DNA of 15,350 nucleotides from Firmicutes bacterium CAG:194 (GTDB lineage Bacteria > Bacillota > Clostridia > Lachnospirales > Lachnospiraceae), in assembly GCA_000432915.1 (NCBI GenBank), contig HF995201.1, positions 1-15,350 of the forward strand, read 5' to 3'. Under the pieces are notes generated by a model. That model saw nothing but the letters and a program-made list of their open reading frames with translations, did not search any database and was not told the DNA's origin. Below, in pieces: positions 14,553-15,350 of this stretch; positions within the stretch are counted from its first letter, which is position 1, and each line of letters begins with the position of its first letter. A program made the translations under genes and the position numbers.

Positions 14553-14887
14553 AAAGTTGCAACAAAACACTTGAAACCATGGGGCTGGATTATCTGGATA
14601 TGATGATCATCCATTCTCCGATCGCACATGGCGAGATCTTAAATCAGCCACAGATCAAAGAAATGGCAGATAAATACGGCGTATCCGTTCCACAGCTCTG
14701 CATTCGTTATACACTGCAGCTTGGTGCGATCTCTCTGCCGAAAACAGGAAATCCTGCCCATATGAAGACAAATGCAGATGTAGATTTTGAGATCAGTGCA
14801 GAGGATATGGAAGTGCTGAAGCACTTTAAGAAAATCGAAAGCTACGGCGCAAACAGTGGCTTCCCGGTATACGGCGGAAGATTATAG
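14549..14887 (+). pseudogene. Aldo/keto reductase remnant with N-terminal and internal deletion
   Basis: An open frame of 112 residues that matches two separated parts of an aldo/keto reductase. Residues 2-24 (KSCNKTLETMGLDYLDMMII plus HSP) correspond to the barrel strand before the catalytic His region. Residues 23-112 (SPIAHGEI onward, with VSVPQLCIRYTLQLGAISLP and KTGNPAHMKTN) are the NADPH-binding C-terminal part. The N-terminal barrel half and about 80 middle residues are missing. The two parts meet at a shared Ser-Pro encoded by TCTCCG (14615-14620), consistent with a short-homology deletion. The first codon would be GTG 14549, inside the end of the XRE gene, with no good ribosome site. 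The fragment lacks the catalytic Tyr/Lys region, so it is probably inactive. Confidence 0.8.
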
Positions 14888-14915
14888 TTTTATAGGAAAT
14901 GAGATTAAGACAGAT

Positions 14916-14943
14916 AAAAGATGCTCAATATGGGCATCTTTTT
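14916..14943 (+). terminator. Rho-independent terminator, possibly bidirectional
   Basis: AAAGATGC (14917-14924) pairs with GCATCTTT (14934-14941) around a nine-base loop, with T-rich sequence after it. The stem is A/T-extended at both ends. It stands about 30 bases after the reductase remnant and before the Fur-family promoter. Confidence 0.7.
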
Positions 14944-14952
14944 ATTATATAA

Positions 14953-14967
14953 TAGGAATTATTACTA
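14953..14967 (+). promoter_or_regulatory. 7-1-7 inverted repeat, possible Fur/PerR box
   Basis: TAGGAAT-T-ATTACTA forms a 7-1-7 inverted repeat with six of seven arm bases matching. The format equals that of PerR boxes, but only nine of fourteen positions agree with the B. subtilis consensus. It lies just upstream of the -35 of the Fur-family gene, so autoregulation is possible. Confidence 0.33.
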
Positions 14968-14974
14968 TTTTATC

Positions 14975-15003
14975 TTGACAACACAACACTAACGAAATAT
15001 AAT
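14975..15003 (+). promoter_or_regulatory. Perfect sigma-A consensus promoter of the Fur-family gene
   Basis: TTGACA (14975-14980), a 17-base gap and TATAAT (14998-15003) are all exact consensus. Transcription would start near 15010, leaving a leader of about 28 bases before ATG 15038. Confidence 0.85.
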
Positions 15004-15005
15004 CT

Positions 15006-15028
15006 TTATTAAGAACGAATCCTAATAA
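15006..15028 (+). promoter_or_regulatory. Inverted repeat over the start site and ribosome-site edge
   Basis: TTATTA (15006-15011) pairs with TAATAA (15023-15028), 11 bases between, and an outer C and G pair may extend it. As DNA it could be an operator at the start of transcription. As RNA, the 3' arm touches the AAGGAG ribosome site. Evidence is composition-weak because the region is AT-rich. Confidence 0.3.
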
Positions 15029-15037
15029 GGAGAGCGA

Positions 15038-15350
15038 ATGACAAGTAGAAGAAATACTATTCAAAAGGATCTGATACGACATGCTGTATATGAGATGAAA
15101 AGGCATGTTACAGCAAATGAAGTATATGAATTCATAAAGGAAAGATATCCTACAATCGGAAAAGGAACCGTATATAGAAACCTTGACATATTGGCAGAAG
15201 AAGGTGCTATAAGAAAGGTTGAAGTCCCAGATGGACCGAACCGATTTGATTTTACCTTGAAAAATCACTACCATGTAAGATGTATAAAGTGCGGTGAAAT
15301 TTTTGATGTGGATATGGATCAAATACCGGATTTGCTGGAAAGAATTCATA
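15038..15350 (+). CDS. Fur-family metalloregulator, PerR-like (partial, 3' end cut)
   Basis: The first 104 residues of a Fur-superfamily repressor; the rest lies beyond the window. The winged-helix part includes HVTANEVYEFIKERYPTIGK and GTVYRNLDILAEEGAIRKVE, with the recognition helix TVYRNLDIL. NHYHVRCIKCGEIFD holds the histidine-rich metal site and the first C-x-x-C zinc pair; the second pair would follow outside. PDGPNRFDF matches the PerR-type hinge. I lean towards PerR-like (peroxide sensing) over Fur or Zur, from the HYH-x-x-C spacing, but this is not decisive on a partial protein. AAGGAG is seven bases before the ATG. It has its own consensus promoter, and a terminator separates it from upstream genes. 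Confidence 0.9.
   Translation, partial: MTSRRNTIQKDLIRHAVYEMKRHVTANEVYEFIKERYPTIGKGTVYRNLDILAEEGAIRKVEVPDGPNRFDFTLKNHYHVRCIKCGEIFDVDMDQIPDLLERIH

Noticed and set aside
1..15350. CRISPR arrays, tRNA genes, IS elements or integrases
   Set aside because: No regular spaced repeats, cloverleaf-like sequence, transposase motif or terminal inverted repeats were seen on either strand.

Overview
The window reads as chromosomal DNA of a gut-type Clostridia bacterium, most likely Lachnospiraceae. This is inferred from strong AGGAGG-type ribosome sites, codon use, the Clostridia-style PurA and YqhD-like alcohol dehydrogenase, and the linked purA-pyrB-pyrI genes. No rRNA, tRNA, CRISPR array, IS element or integrase was seen.

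Layout. Positions 1-1330 hold the tail of a truncated gene, two overlapping GNAT acetyltransferases, a decayed or recoded small ORF and a rho-independent terminator. Positions 1430-2750 are a strikingly AT-rich two-gene block: a HEPN (AbiU2-like) protein with an R-x5-H motif, and a protein with a helical N-terminal half and a C-terminal T5orf172-type GIY-YIG domain. It looks horizontally acquired and is the best candidate here for an undescribed defence or toxin module. Positions 2813-4858 form a forward gene string: a small four-cysteine protein, an alpha/beta hydrolase, a SAM methyltransferase and a ProX-type Ala/Pro-tRNA deacylase.

Positions 4865-9727 are a tight reverse-strand operon in the order purA, pyrB, pyrI, unknown 268-aa protein, ThrE-type exporter. 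Overlapping stop and start codons link purA to pyrB and pyrB to pyrI. It groups two aspartate-consuming nucleotide enzymes (adenylosuccinate synthetase and aspartate transcarbamoylase) with the ATCase regulatory chain. A LysR-type regulator is transcribed divergently; its promoter and the purA promoter appear to share one ATTATAAT core.

Positions 10814-12183 are a complete fluoride-response unit: promoter, fluoride (crcB) riboswitch, overlapping terminator and a CPA-type cation/proton antiporter. It is followed by an iron-dependent alcohol dehydrogenase (12310-13467), a membrane-anchored XRE regulator with operator-like repeats (13542-14552), an aldo/keto reductase remnant with an internal deletion (14549-14887), a terminator, and a Fur/PerR-family regulator with a perfect consensus promoter that runs off the right edge.

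All functional calls come from reading motifs. No database search was run, so family names are recognition calls, and interaction or regulation statements are inference unless marked as seen.
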